A stretch of DNA of 64,000 nt. It comes from Streptomyces griseus subsp. griseus (lineage in GTDB: Bacteria > Actinomycetota > Actinomycetes > Streptomycetales > Streptomycetaceae). A model generated the notes under the pieces. The model saw only the letters and a program-made list of their open reading frames with translations, did not search any database and was not told where the DNA came from. Shown here piece by piece: positions 17,090 through 24,771 of the stretch (position 1 is the stretch's first letter; the number at the start of each line of letters is the position of its first letter). The stretch is from the NCBI RefSeq assembly GCF_003610995.1, contig NZ_CP032543.1, forward strand, positions 6,882,001-6,946,000, written 5' to 3'. The translations under genes were made by a program, and so were the position numbers.

Positions 17090-17461
17090 TCAGGAGGGCA
17101 GGGCCGCGTCTATGGCCTCGTCGACATCCAGCAGGACCGGGATCGCGCTGTCGAGGCCGATCATCCCGATCAGCCGCTGGACGAACGGGGAGGGCGCGGC
17201 GATCCGCAGCCGGCCGCCCAGCGCGGCCTGACCCTGGAGCAGCACATTGACCGTGGTGGAGTCCGCGAAGCCCACCCCGGAGAGGTCCACGACGACGGGG
17301 CCGAAGCCTTCCGTGGTCGCTGCGTCGAGTGCCCGGCCGAGCGGCGGCACGCTGTCGATATCGAGGTCACCCGACACGGTGAGGACCAGAGCACCCCGTT
17401 CCTGACGGGTGATGATTCTGACTGCTCTGTCTTCGTTGGGCGGTGGTTGCACGGAAGGCAC
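17090..17461 (-). CDS. STAS domain anti-sigma factor antagonist
   Basis: A 123-residue SpoIIAA/RsbV-like protein that binds an RsbW-type kinase and releases a sigma factor when unphosphorylated. The phosphorylatable Ser lies in VVDLSGVGFADSTTVNVL near residue 78. The start is GTG 17461. The 214-base region upstream on this strand is unusually AT-rich (17560-17610) and probably contains its promoter. It is the first gene of a signalling cluster running to 24.5 kb that includes PP2C phosphatases, an RsbW-like kinase and a SigB/SigF-type sigma factor. Confidence 0.9.
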   Translation of the reverse strand: MPSVQPPPNEDRAVRIITRQERGALVLTVSGDLDIDSVPPLGRALDAATTEGFGPVVVDLSGVGFADSTTVNVLLQGQAALGGRLRIAAPSPFVQRLIGMIGLDSAIPVLLDVDEAIDAALPS

Positions 17462-17674
17462 CTCGGGCGGTTCGGGCGGACGTCATGAGCCGGTATGTCG
17501 GACGGGTCGGCCTCGTTCCGTCCCTGCTCACGGCGGGGTACGAGGATAACGATAGAAGGAACAGTTGCCATTTGACAACATTCTCCATTGGGTAACAATC
17601 TGATCCGCAACGGTTGAAGGATCAGCCGTCGACGGTGACGTACCGAGAGAAGCGGAAGCAGGGGCTGGATGAGG

Positions 17675-18190
17675 CTAGGCGCTGTCGGCGACATCATCGC
17701 GGAGCAGGGGGTCCGCCGCACCCGTTTCCGGCGAGAGCCTCTCCGAAGCGGCCACGTGGAAGGCCGTCAGGCCCTCCGCCAGCGCGGCCACGGCGGCCGG
17801 TTCCATCCGTTCCAGCACGGCGCTCAGCTCCCGGGCACGCAGCGCCCGGTACTCTTCAAGGAGGGCCCGGCCGCGCAGACTCAGCCGCAGCACGACCTCC
17901 CGTCGGCTCGTCGGGCTCGGTGCGCGCTGCACGAGCCCCATCGCCTCCATGCGGTCGCACAGCCGGCTGACCGACGGCGCACGCGAGCCCAACGCCTCGC
18001 CCAGCGAGCGCAGATTGGTGCCCTCCTGCTTCTCGATCACGAGCAGGGCCCGGAGCTGGGAGGGGGATACCGTTCCGGAAGCGGCCGCTTCCTGACCACG
18101 GCCCCAGAGCACCTCCAGCAGCTCCGAGGCTGCGGAGGCGTCGGCGGACACCTCTGCGCGGGTGCGCGGGCGGCGGGCACGGTGGGGCAT
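17675..18190 (-). CDS. MarR family transcriptional regulator
   Basis: A 171-residue winged-helix regulator. The wHTH reads LRSLGEALGSRAPSVSRLCDRMEAMGLVQR, followed by a wing segment SPTSRREVVLRLS. MarR proteins are usually small-molecule-responsive repressors of an adjacent gene; here the divergent neighbour 87 bases away is a PP2C phosphatase, which makes it a plausible target. The first 20 residues are Arg-rich (MPHRARRPRTR). Confidence 0.88.
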   Translation of the reverse strand: MPHRARRPRTRAEVSADASAASELLEVLWGRGQEAAASGTVSPSQLRALLVIEKQEGTNLRSLGEALGSRAPSVSRLCDRMEAMGLVQRAPSPTSRREVVLRLSLRGRALLEEYRALRARELSAVLERMEPAAVAALAEGLTAFHVAASERLSPETGAADPLLRDDVADSA

Positions 18191-18276
18191 CCGTCCACTC
18201 TGTCATCCGCCAGCCCTACTTGTCAGCCCGGCTTCGGCCCCTACCACGTCGCAGGACGAAGAATGCACGAGAGACC

Positions 18277-19458
18277 GTGAACAGAAGACCGGACATCGAG
18301 ACGGCCGTCAGGGCCGCCGCTCCGCACGCGCTGCTGACCACGCTGCGCACCCTGCTCGCCGACGCCTACGGGGCGCTGGCGGTGGAGCTGCATCTCGCCG
18401 ACTACGGTCTGAGGGTCCTCAAGCGCCTCGACCACCCGGACGGCGAGGAGGAGCCGCTCTCCCTGCACAACAGCGCGGAGGGCCGGGCCTTCGGCAGCCA
18501 GGAGCCCCGCGAGCAGCAGGTCCGGCACGGCGACGCGGTCGACCACTACCTCCCGGTGACGGTGCGCGGCGAGCGCCTCGGCATCCTCACCGTCCGGCTG
18601 CCCGCCGCCCGGTCGACCCCGGACATGGTGGGCGAGCTGACCCATGTGGCCGATCTGCTGGGCCACGAGATCCTGGTCGCCGAACGGGACACCGACGTCT
18701 ACCAGCGCGCCCGGCGCACCACCCGGCTCACGCTGGCCGCCGAGATGCAGTGGCAACTGCTGCCCGCCCGGGCCTGCACCGCCGCCGAGTTCGCCATCGG
18801 AGCCCAGTTGGAGCCGGCGTACTCGATACACGGCGACAACTTCGACTGGGCGGCCGACGCCGAAGAGCTCACGCTCGCGGTGACCAACGGCATGGGCGAG
18901 GGCATACAGGCCTCGCTGCTGACCAACCTCGCGGTGAACGCCCTGCGCAACGCCCGCCGGGCCGGCATCGGCATCGCGGACCAGGCGGCCCTGGCCGACC
19001 AGGCGCTGTACGACCAGCACCGGGGTGCCTCGCACGTCTCCACGCTGCTGCTCCGCTTCGAGCTGGCGACCGGCCGGGTCGGTGTCGTCGACGCCGGATC
19101 GCCGCAGCTGTGGCTCCAGCGCGGCCGCACGGTCCGGCGCATGGAGCTGGACGCGCAGCTCCCGCTGGGCATGTTCGAGGAGTCGCACTACACGGTCCAG
19201 GAGTTCCATGTGGAGCCCGGCGACCGGCTGCTGCTGCTCAGCGACGGCGTGTACGAGGCGGTGTCCCCGGCGGGGGAGACGTACGGGGAGAAGGCGCTGG
19301 CCCGGGCCATCCAGTCGACGCGGCTGCTTCCGGCCGCTACCGTGCCGCGCGCCATCCTCGGCGAGTTGGCCGAATACCGCGTCACGGAGACACTCGACGA
19401 CGCGTTGGTGGTCTGCCTGGACTGGTTCGGCCGCCAGGCCGACGACGGCGACGGCTGA
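18277..19458 (+). CDS. SpoIIE-type PP2C protein phosphatase with N-terminal GAF-like region
   Basis: A 393-residue serine/threonine phosphatase. I chose GTG 18277 (NRRPDIETAV); an in-frame start at 18220 lacks a ribosome site. Residues 1-150 resemble a GAF sensor (HALLTTLRTLLADAYGALAVELHL). Residues 165-390 form the PP2C domain, with LAAEMQWQLLP at its start and LLLLSDGVYEA and ETLDDALVV metal-binding segments. The first metal motif is DNFDWAAD where most members have GGDWYD, so metal binding may be altered. It probably dephosphorylates a STAS protein such as that at 17090. Confidence 0.88.
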   Translation: MNRRPDIETAVRAAAPHALLTTLRTLLADAYGALAVELHLADYGLRVLKRLDHPDGEEEPLSLHNSAEGRAFGSQEPREQQVRHGDAVDHYLPVTVRGERLGILTVRLPAARSTPDMVGELTHVADLLGHEILVAERDTDVYQRARRTTRLTLAAEMQWQLLPARACTAAEFAIGAQLEPAYSIHGDNFDWAADAEELTLAVTNGMGEGIQASLLTNLAVNALRNARRAGIGIADQAALADQALYDQHRGASHVSTLLLRFELATGRVGVVDAGSPQLWLQRGRTVRRMELDAQLPLGMFEESHYTVQEFHVEPGDRLLLLSDGVYEAVSPAGETYGEKALARAIQSTRLLPAATVPRAILGELAEYRVTETLDDALVVCLDWFGRQADDGDG

Positions 19459-19486
19459 GACCGGAGCACCGTCGAGGCCGGGAGAC

Positions 19487-19529
19487 ACGATGCTCCCGGG
19501 GGCGCGTGAAGTGCCCCCGGGAGCATCGT
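19487..19529. terminator. Bidirectional hairpin between PP2C and RsbW-like genes
   Basis: 17-base complementary arms (19487-19503, 19513-19529) with a 9-base loop lie between two convergent genes. Confidence 0.8.
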
Positions 19530-19539
19530 CGTGTCCGGG

Positions 19540-19995
19540 TCAGGTGGAGAGCTGGAACTCCGCACGAATCCGCTTGCCGACCGGCACCCGCTCGGCCGTG
19601 AGCCGGTCGCACAGGGCCACCACGATCTCCATGCCGTGCCCGCCCAGCCGGGACGGGTCGGGGCCGTAGAGCACGGGCATCGCCGTACTGCTGTCGTACA
19701 CCGTGACGCTCATGGTCTGTGCGTTGCCCTCCAGCTCCAGGAGGTACGGACCGTGGCTGTAGCGGTCGGCGTTGGTGACCAGCTCGCTGACGGCCAGCAT
19801 CAGATCGCTGCGGGTGTGCTCACTGATCGGGGCCAGGCACTCCACCGCGAGTCGCGTGAGGAAACGGTCCGCCAGGGCGCGGGCGAGCGCGATGCAGCCC
19901 GGTTCGCCGTCGAAGACCTCGGCGCTGAGCAGTACCTCAGGAGACCGCAGACCCTGGTCGGGGTCCTCCGGTGGTGAGGTGACCTCTTTGTTCAT
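19540..19995 (-). CDS. RsbW-like ATP-binding anti-sigma kinase
   Basis: A 151-residue GHKL ATPase. The N-box is AVSELVTNADRYS (residues 68-80) and the G-box is PSRLGGHGMEIVVAL near residue 115. Proteins of this type bind a sigma factor or phosphorylate a STAS antagonist. It lies within the partner-switching cluster, 100 bases before a response regulator gene on the same strand. The start is ATG 19995. The cognate sigma factor is not proven; the sigma gene at 23639 is the obvious candidate. Confidence 0.85.
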   Translation of the reverse strand: MNKEVTSPPEDPDQGLRSPEVLLSAEVFDGEPGCIALARALADRFLTRLAVECLAPISEHTRSDLMLAVSELVTNADRYSHGPYLLELEGNAQTMSVTVYDSSTAMPVLYGPDPSRLGGHGMEIVVALCDRLTAERVPVGKRIRAEFQLST

Positions 19996-20094
19996 GTGCT
20001 CCAGCCAGGCGCCGCTGTAAGGTCGTCGAGGACCCTATTCCGCCATTCGTCTACCCGAGTCGAGAGATCCCACTCCAGGCGATCAGGACCGATC

Positions 20095-20538
20095 CTACGC
20101 ACGACCGGGCAGCCGTACCACCGTCACGAAGAATTCGTCGATCTGCCGCACCGCCGCGATGAACTGATCCAGGTCCACCGGCTTGGTCACATAGGCGTTG
20201 GCGTGCAGCTTGTAGCTGCGCAGGATGTCCTCCTCGGCCGAGGAGGTGGTGAGGACGACCACCGGGATGAGCGCGAGCTCGGGGTCGCCCTTGATCTGCT
20301 CCAGGACCTGCCGCCCGTCGTACTTGGGCAGGTTCAGGTCGAGGAGCACCAGGTCGGGGCGGGGCGCGTCGGTGTACTCGCCGCGCCGGTAGAGGAAGTC
20401 CAGCGCCTCCTGGCCGTCGCGCACGACGTGGAGGGTGTTGCGGATCTTGTTGTCCTCGAACGCCTCACGGGTCATGAGCTCGTCGCCGGGATCGTCCTCG
20501 ACCAGAAGGACCTCGATGGGCTGTACGGGGCTGTTCAC
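20095..20538 (-). CDS. Single-domain response regulator (Rcp1-like)
   Basis: A 147-residue receiver domain with no output domain. Acidic pocket EDDPGD, phospho-acceptor Asp in LVLLDLNLPKYDG and the Lys in YVTKPVDLDQF are present. The sequence has the long alpha-helical insert (RRGEYTDAPRPD) typical of phytochrome-linked Rcp1 receivers. The GTG start at 20538 overlaps the stop of the histidine kinase gene by 4 bases, so it is coupled to it and probably its direct partner. Confidence 0.92.
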   Translation of the reverse strand: MNSPVQPIEVLLVEDDPGDELMTREAFEDNKIRNTLHVVRDGQEALDFLYRRGEYTDAPRPDLVLLDLNLPKYDGRQVLEQIKGDPELALIPVVVLTTSSAEEDILRSYKLHANAYVTKPVDLDQFIAAVRQIDEFFVTVVRLPGRA

Positions 20539-22184
20539 GAAGGGTCTCCCGGCTGGCTGGCGGTCAGGGCCGGAGCGGGGAACTCCGCCGTGGTGTGCTG
20601 AGGTGCCTCCGGCGCTGCAGGCAGGGTGAAGTGTATGCGGGTGCCCTCATCCGGCTGGGCGTCCAGCCAGATCCGGCCACCGTGGAATTCTACGATCTTC
20701 CGGCAGAGCGCCAGACCGATGCCCGTTCCGTCGTACTCGTCGCGCGCGTGCAGCCGCTGGAAGATCACGAAAACCTTGTCCGCGAACTCCGGCGCGATCC
20801 CGATCCCGTTGTCCGCGACGGTCAGGTGCCAGCTCTCGTCCTCGCGCTCGCAGGTGACGGTGATGCGGCACTCGACGTCCGGCCGGCGGAACTTGACCGC
20901 GTTGCCGATGAGGTTCTGCCAGACCATCGTGAGCGCCGTACCGTCGCCCAGCAGTTCGGGCAGCTCCTCGGGCCGCTCGACCACGGTCCCGGACTCCTCG
21001 ATCGCCACGGTCAGGTTGCCCAGCGCGCGGTCCAGGGAGCGGCCCAGATCGACCGGCTTCCAGCTGTCGTGGACCCGGCCCACCCGCGAGAAGGTCAGCA
21101 GGTCGTTGATGAGCACCTGCATCCGCTTGGCGCCGTCCACCGCGAAGGCGATGTACTGCTTGCCCCGGTCGTCCAGCTCCTTGCCGTACCGCTTCTCCAG
21201 CAGCTGGCAGAAGGAGGCGACCTTGCGCAGCGGCTCCTGGAGGTCGTGCGAGGCGACGTACGCGAACTGCTCCAGCTCGGAGTTGGAGCGGCGCAGCTCC
21301 TGCGTCTGCGCGGCGAGCAACGCCTCACGGCCCTGCGCCGCGTCCAGCTCGTCGACCAGCCGCTGCCGCATGTCCTCCACGGCCTCGGCCACGGCCTGGA
21401 CGTCGGAGGGTCCCTTCGCCTCGATCCGCAGGGCGAAGGCGCCCGTCCGTACGCGGTCCGAGGCGGTGCGCAGCCGGTTCAGCGGAATGCCCACCACCCG
21501 GTGGAGCAGCACGCTGAGCGCCACCACGGTCAGGATGAAGACGGCCACCAGGGCGAACAGCACCTGGTCTCGGGTGGTGCGGGCGTCGTTCAGGTCGGCC
21601 CGCACGGTGTCCCGGGCCTCGGAGAGGTGGTCCTGCTGGGCGCCGTAGGCCCGCCGCAACGCGTCGAAACCCGCCTTGCTGCTCTGTAGCTGCGCCGAGG
21701 CGCCGGCCTCGTTCGGCCCCTGCTCACGGACCAGCTTCAGCAGCGGCTCGGCCTTGCCCTCACGCCACTGCCGTGCGGCGGTCTCGATCGCGTCGAGATC
21801 GTCGGCGAACCGCTTCTGTCCGCCGATCAGCTGCCGGGCGCGGGCCAGCCGCTCCCGCTCGGCGGCCTGGCCGGCCTCGTACGGTTCGAGGAACGAGTCG
21901 TCGCCGGTCAGGGCGAAACCGCGGACCCCGGTCTCCTGGTCCAGCAGCGCGTTCTGCAACTGGAAGGAGACCGATCGCGCGGGCTGTATTCGGTCGACCA
22001 GATCGGTGGTGTGGTCGGACATCCGGGCCAGCACCAGCCCGCCGACGACGAGGCAGCCGCAGACGACCAGGATGAAGCCGGCGAGGATCAGGTGCACCCA
22101 GTTCTGCACCGTGAGCCGGGCGGCCGCTCCGGAGCGTGCCGGGGCCTTCCTCGTGTCCGTACGCGTGGACTGTTCCGTGCTCAT
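20535..22184 (-). CDS. Sensor histidine kinase with CHASE3, HAMP and phytochrome-like kinase core
   Basis: A 549-residue membrane kinase. Spans at about 30-55 and 210-232 flank an extracellular CHASE3 domain (QLQNALLDQETGVRGFALTGDD). A HAMP region follows (IPLNRLRTASDRV). The phospho-acceptor His is in VASHDLQEPLRKV near residue 318. ATPase motifs are WQNLIGNAVKFR, DNGIGIAP and GTGIGLALC. The ATG overlaps the previous gene (22181) by 4 bases and the stop overlaps the next by 4, so three genes form one translationally coupled operon. Confidence 0.93.
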   Translation of the reverse strand: MSTEQSTRTDTRKAPARSGAAARLTVQNWVHLILAGFILVVCGCLVVGGLVLARMSDHTTDLVDRIQPARSVSFQLQNALLDQETGVRGFALTGDDSFLEPYEAGQAAERERLARARQLIGGQKRFADDLDAIETAARQWREGKAEPLLKLVREQGPNEAGASAQLQSSKAGFDALRRAYGAQQDHLSEARDTVRADLNDARTTRDQVLFALVAVFILTVVALSVLLHRVVGIPLNRLRTASDRVRTGAFALRIEAKGPSDVQAVAEAVEDMRQRLVDELDAAQGREALLAAQTQELRRSNSELEQFAYVASHDLQEPLRKVASFCQLLEKRYGKELDDRGKQYIAFAVDGAKRMQVLINDLLTFSRVGRVHDSWKPVDLGRSLDRALGNLTVAIEESGTVVERPEELPELLGDGTALTMVWQNLIGNAVKFRRPDVECRITVTCEREDESWHLTVADNGIGIAPEFADKVFVIFQRLHARDEYDGTGIGLALCRKIVEFHGGRIWLDAQPDEGTRIHFTLPAAPEAPQHTTAEFPAPALTASQPGDPS

Positions 22185-23434
22185 GAAAGTTCCGATCCCC
22201 AGCCCAGATGCAGGACGGCCACATCGTCCGCAAGACCGCCGTAGGGGGCGGCTCCCTCGGCGGCTCCGCCCACCAGCGCGTCGACGAATCTTCGGCCAGG
22301 CAGCCGCCCGTGCGCCCGCGCCATCTCCAGCAGCCCTTCCTCACCGAGGCGGCTGTCGGGGCCGGTGCGCCCTTCGAAGAGTCCGTCGGTGAAGAGTACG
22401 AGACCGTCACCGGGTGCCAGCGGCAGGTCGACCGTGTGCCACCGGCCCATCCCGGGCAGCAGCCCGAGCGCCATACCGCCCTCCGGCTCCACCCAGTGGA
22501 CCTCCTCGCCCCGGCGCAGCAGCAGGCCCGGGTGGCCCGCCCGGACGATCTGCACACTCCGTCCGTCGGGTGCGAAGGACAGGGAGGTCATCGTGGCGAA
22601 GACATGCGAGTCCGAGCGCTCGGCGACCAGGATCTCCTCCAGCAGCTCGATCTGCTCCAGGTGCGGGGTGCCGCACAGCACGGCGGTCCGCCACGCCACC
22701 CGCAGACAGACACCCAGCGCGGCCTCCGCCGCACCGTGCCCCGAGACATCGCCGATCACCGCGTGGACCGCGCCGTCGGCGGTCTGCACGACGTCGTAGA
22801 AGTCACCGCTCAGCAGCCCGTGGACGCGCCCCGGCTCGTACCGGGCGCGCGCCTGGAACCGGTCGTCCCGCAGCAGCGGCACGGGCAGCAGGCCGCGCTC
22901 CAGCCGGGCGTTTTCCTGGGCGATCAGCTGATTGGACCGCAGTGCGGCGGCCGCCCGCTCCACCGCCTTGCGCTGAAGGGCGTAGCGGATCGCCCGGGAG
23001 AGCACCTCGGGGTCCAGCCGCCCCTTGACCAGGTAGTCCTGGGCGCCACCGGCGACCGCGCGCAGCCCGGTGCCGGACTCGTCGAGACCGGTCAGCACGA
23101 CGATCGCGGCGTCGCTGTCGGACTCCAGGATCTGGCGTACGGCGTCCAGGCCGTGGACGTCCGGGAGGTGCAGGTCCAGGAGCACACAGACGGGGGTGGT
23201 GCAGGTGCGCAGGAAAGCGCGGGCCTCGGAGAGGGTCTTGCGCCACGTGAGGGCGAAGTCCAGCTCGCTGTCGGTGAGCATCTCCTCGACCAGCAGCGCG
23301 TCGCCCGCGTCGTCCTCCACCAGGAGGATGGTGGCGTCGACGCTCCACAGGAGGCTGCTGGGGGAGGGGTCGCCGGTGATGTCCTGCTGGGCGGGGATGC
23401 CGACGGTGCCCACAGGTTTCAGAGACATGCCCAT
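22181..23434 (-). CDS. Response regulator fused to SpoIIE-type PP2C phosphatase
   Basis: A protein of about 417 residues. An N-terminal receiver domain carries VEDDAGDA, the phospho-acceptor Asp in CVLLDLHLPDVHG, and DYLVKGRLD. The PP2C domain follows with SGDFYDVV, VIGDVSGHGA and LVLFTDGLFEG metal-binding motifs. This is the RsbU/RssB-like design in which phosphorylation controls dephosphorylation of a STAS protein. I place the start at ATG 23434 (MGMSLKP); GTG 23458 is equally possible and neither has an ideal ribosome site. It is the first gene of the operon with the histidine kinase and the Rcp1-like receiver. Confidence 0.88.
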   Translation of the reverse strand: MGMSLKPVGTVGIPAQQDITGDPSPSSLLWSVDATILLVEDDAGDALLVEEMLTDSELDFALTWRKTLSEARAFLRTCTTPVCVLLDLHLPDVHGLDAVRQILESDSDAAIVVLTGLDESGTGLRAVAGGAQDYLVKGRLDPEVLSRAIRYALQRKAVERAAAALRSNQLIAQENARLERGLLPVPLLRDDRFQARARYEPGRVHGLLSGDFYDVVQTADGAVHAVIGDVSGHGAAEAALGVCLRVAWRTAVLCGTPHLEQIELLEEILVAERSDSHVFATMTSLSFAPDGRSVQIVRAGHPGLLLRRGEEVHWVEPEGGMALGLLPGMGRWHTVDLPLAPGDGLVLFTDGLFEGRTGPDSRLGEEGLLEMARAHGRLPGRRFVDALVGGAAEGAAPYGGLADDVAVLHLGWGSELS

Positions 23435-23561
23435 GGGTGACTCGGCCAACCCCTCCACCCCCTCGGACGACCAGCATCAGACCATCCGGCCGATCGTCGG
23501 GAAGCATATGTGATCGGCGGCCCCGGCAGATGCCGCGGCCGCCGCTCTGACAGGAAGCGGC

Positions 23562-23582
23562 CGGGCACCCAGGAGGTGCCCG
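23562..23582 (-). terminator. Short hairpin after sigma factor gene
   Basis: CGGGCACC and GGTGCCCG form an 8-bp stem with a 5-base loop about 57 bases beyond the sigma factor stop on the minus strand. Confidence 0.5.
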
Positions 23583-23638
23583 ACCGGACGAACGGCGGGT
23601 GCCGGGGAAACCCCGATCAGGTCAGGAAGTGAGCGGAC

Positions 23639-24535
23639 TCACGCCTCGACGCTCATGCCCTTGCGCAGCTGCTTGACGATCCGGGTCAGCAGTCGCGACA
23701 CATGCATCTGGGAGACACCCAGCTCCGCGCCGATCTGCGCCTGGGTCATCTCGGCCCCGAACCGCATCTGCACGATCCGGCGCTCCCGGTCGTCCAGCTG
23801 TTCCAGCAGCGGTGCCAGGGTGTGCAGGTTCTCCACGGTCTCCATGGCCGGGTCGGGCTCGCCGAGCACATCGGCGTACGCGCGCTGCTCCTGCCCGGAG
23901 TCGCTGTCGGCCGAGGGGGTGTCGAGGGAGCCGGCGGAGTAGCCGTTGGCGGCCACCAGCCCCTCGATGATCTCCTCCTCCGGCAGGTCGAGGTGGGCGG
24001 CGAGCTCCTTGACCGTGGGGTCGCGGTCCAGCTCGGCGGAGAGCTGCTCCTTCGCCTTGGCGAGGTCGACCCGCAGCTCCTGGAGGCGGCGCGGGACGTG
24101 CACGGACCAGGTGGTGTCCCGGAAGAAGCGCTTGATCTCGCCCACGATGTAAGGGACGGCGAAGGTCGCGAACTCGACCTCGCGCGACAGGTCGAAGCGG
24201 TCGATCGCCTTGATCAGCCCGATCGTGCCGACCTGGATGATGTCCTCGGTGTCATCGCCACCGCGGTTGCGGAACCGGGACGCGGCGAAGCGGACCAGCG
24301 AGAGGTTCATCTCGATCAGGGTGTTGCGGGCGTACTGGTACTCGTGGGTGCCCTCCTCCAGAACCTGGAGGCGGTCGAAGAAGACCTTGGACAGGGCCCG
24401 CGCGTCCTTGGGGGCGACCTTTCCGGCGTCCTCGACCCAGGGCAGTTCCTCGGCGCCGACGTCGGTCCGCGCGCCGACCAGGTCGTCGCTCAGAGGCGCC
24501 GTCGCTCCGGTGGCTCGCACAGACATCGCCGTCAT
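23639..24535 (-). CDS. SigB/SigF/SigG family RNA polymerase sigma factor
   Basis: A 298-residue group 3 sigma factor. The ATG at 24535 follows GGGAGGG. Region 2 reads IEMNLSLVRFAASRFRNRGGDDTEDIIQVGTIGLIKAIDRFD and EFATFAVPYIVGEIKRFFRDTTWSVHVPRRLQ. Region 3 spans the KELAAHLDLPEEEI helix. Region 4 contains DDRERRIVQMRFGAEMTQAQIG and the HTH VSQMHVSRLL. This class is held by RsbW-type kinases and directs stress and sporulation genes in Streptomyces. Neighbouring STAS, kinase and phosphatase genes supply a complete partner-switching set. The divergent SDR gene starts 236 bases away. Confidence 0.93.
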   Translation of the reverse strand: MTAMSVRATGATAPLSDDLVGARTDVGAEELPWVEDAGKVAPKDARALSKVFFDRLQVLEEGTHEYQYARNTLIEMNLSLVRFAASRFRNRGGDDTEDIIQVGTIGLIKAIDRFDLSREVEFATFAVPYIVGEIKRFFRDTTWSVHVPRRLQELRVDLAKAKEQLSAELDRDPTVKELAAHLDLPEEEIIEGLVAANGYSAGSLDTPSADSDSGQEQRAYADVLGEPDPAMETVENLHTLAPLLEQLDDRERRIVQMRFGAEMTQAQIGAELGVSQMHVSRLLTRIVKQLRKGMSVEA

Positions 24536-24771
24536 GGTGTCACCCTCCCTGTCACCCAATGTGTCGGACCGTCGCCTTCCCGGTCGTTCCGAAGTCATGC
24601 CTGCCTTTTCGAGAAAGTTTTCCGGCGCCTGTTTTCGGGTCCTCGTCCGGGCCGTCGCCCGCCCGGCCCGCCCGAACGGAGCAGCCTCGCGCGCATGGCA
24701 AACTTGAGCGGGGTGTTTCGGCCCGCGGTGACCCCTGACCCGCGGCAATGACAGGTGACAGAGGAACGGCA

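Noticed and set aside
17560..17610. GTTG-N8-CAAC and ATTG-N5-CAAT dyads upstream of the STAS gene as specific regulator sites
   Set aside because: The arms are only 4 bp in an AT-rich patch; I noted the patch as a probable promoter but cannot support a specific operator.
22612..22623. CCGAGCGCTCGG palindrome resembling the LacI-type operator
   Set aside because: It lies inside the receiver-PP2C coding sequence, differs from the GAGAGCGCTCTC core and is explained by GC-rich codons.
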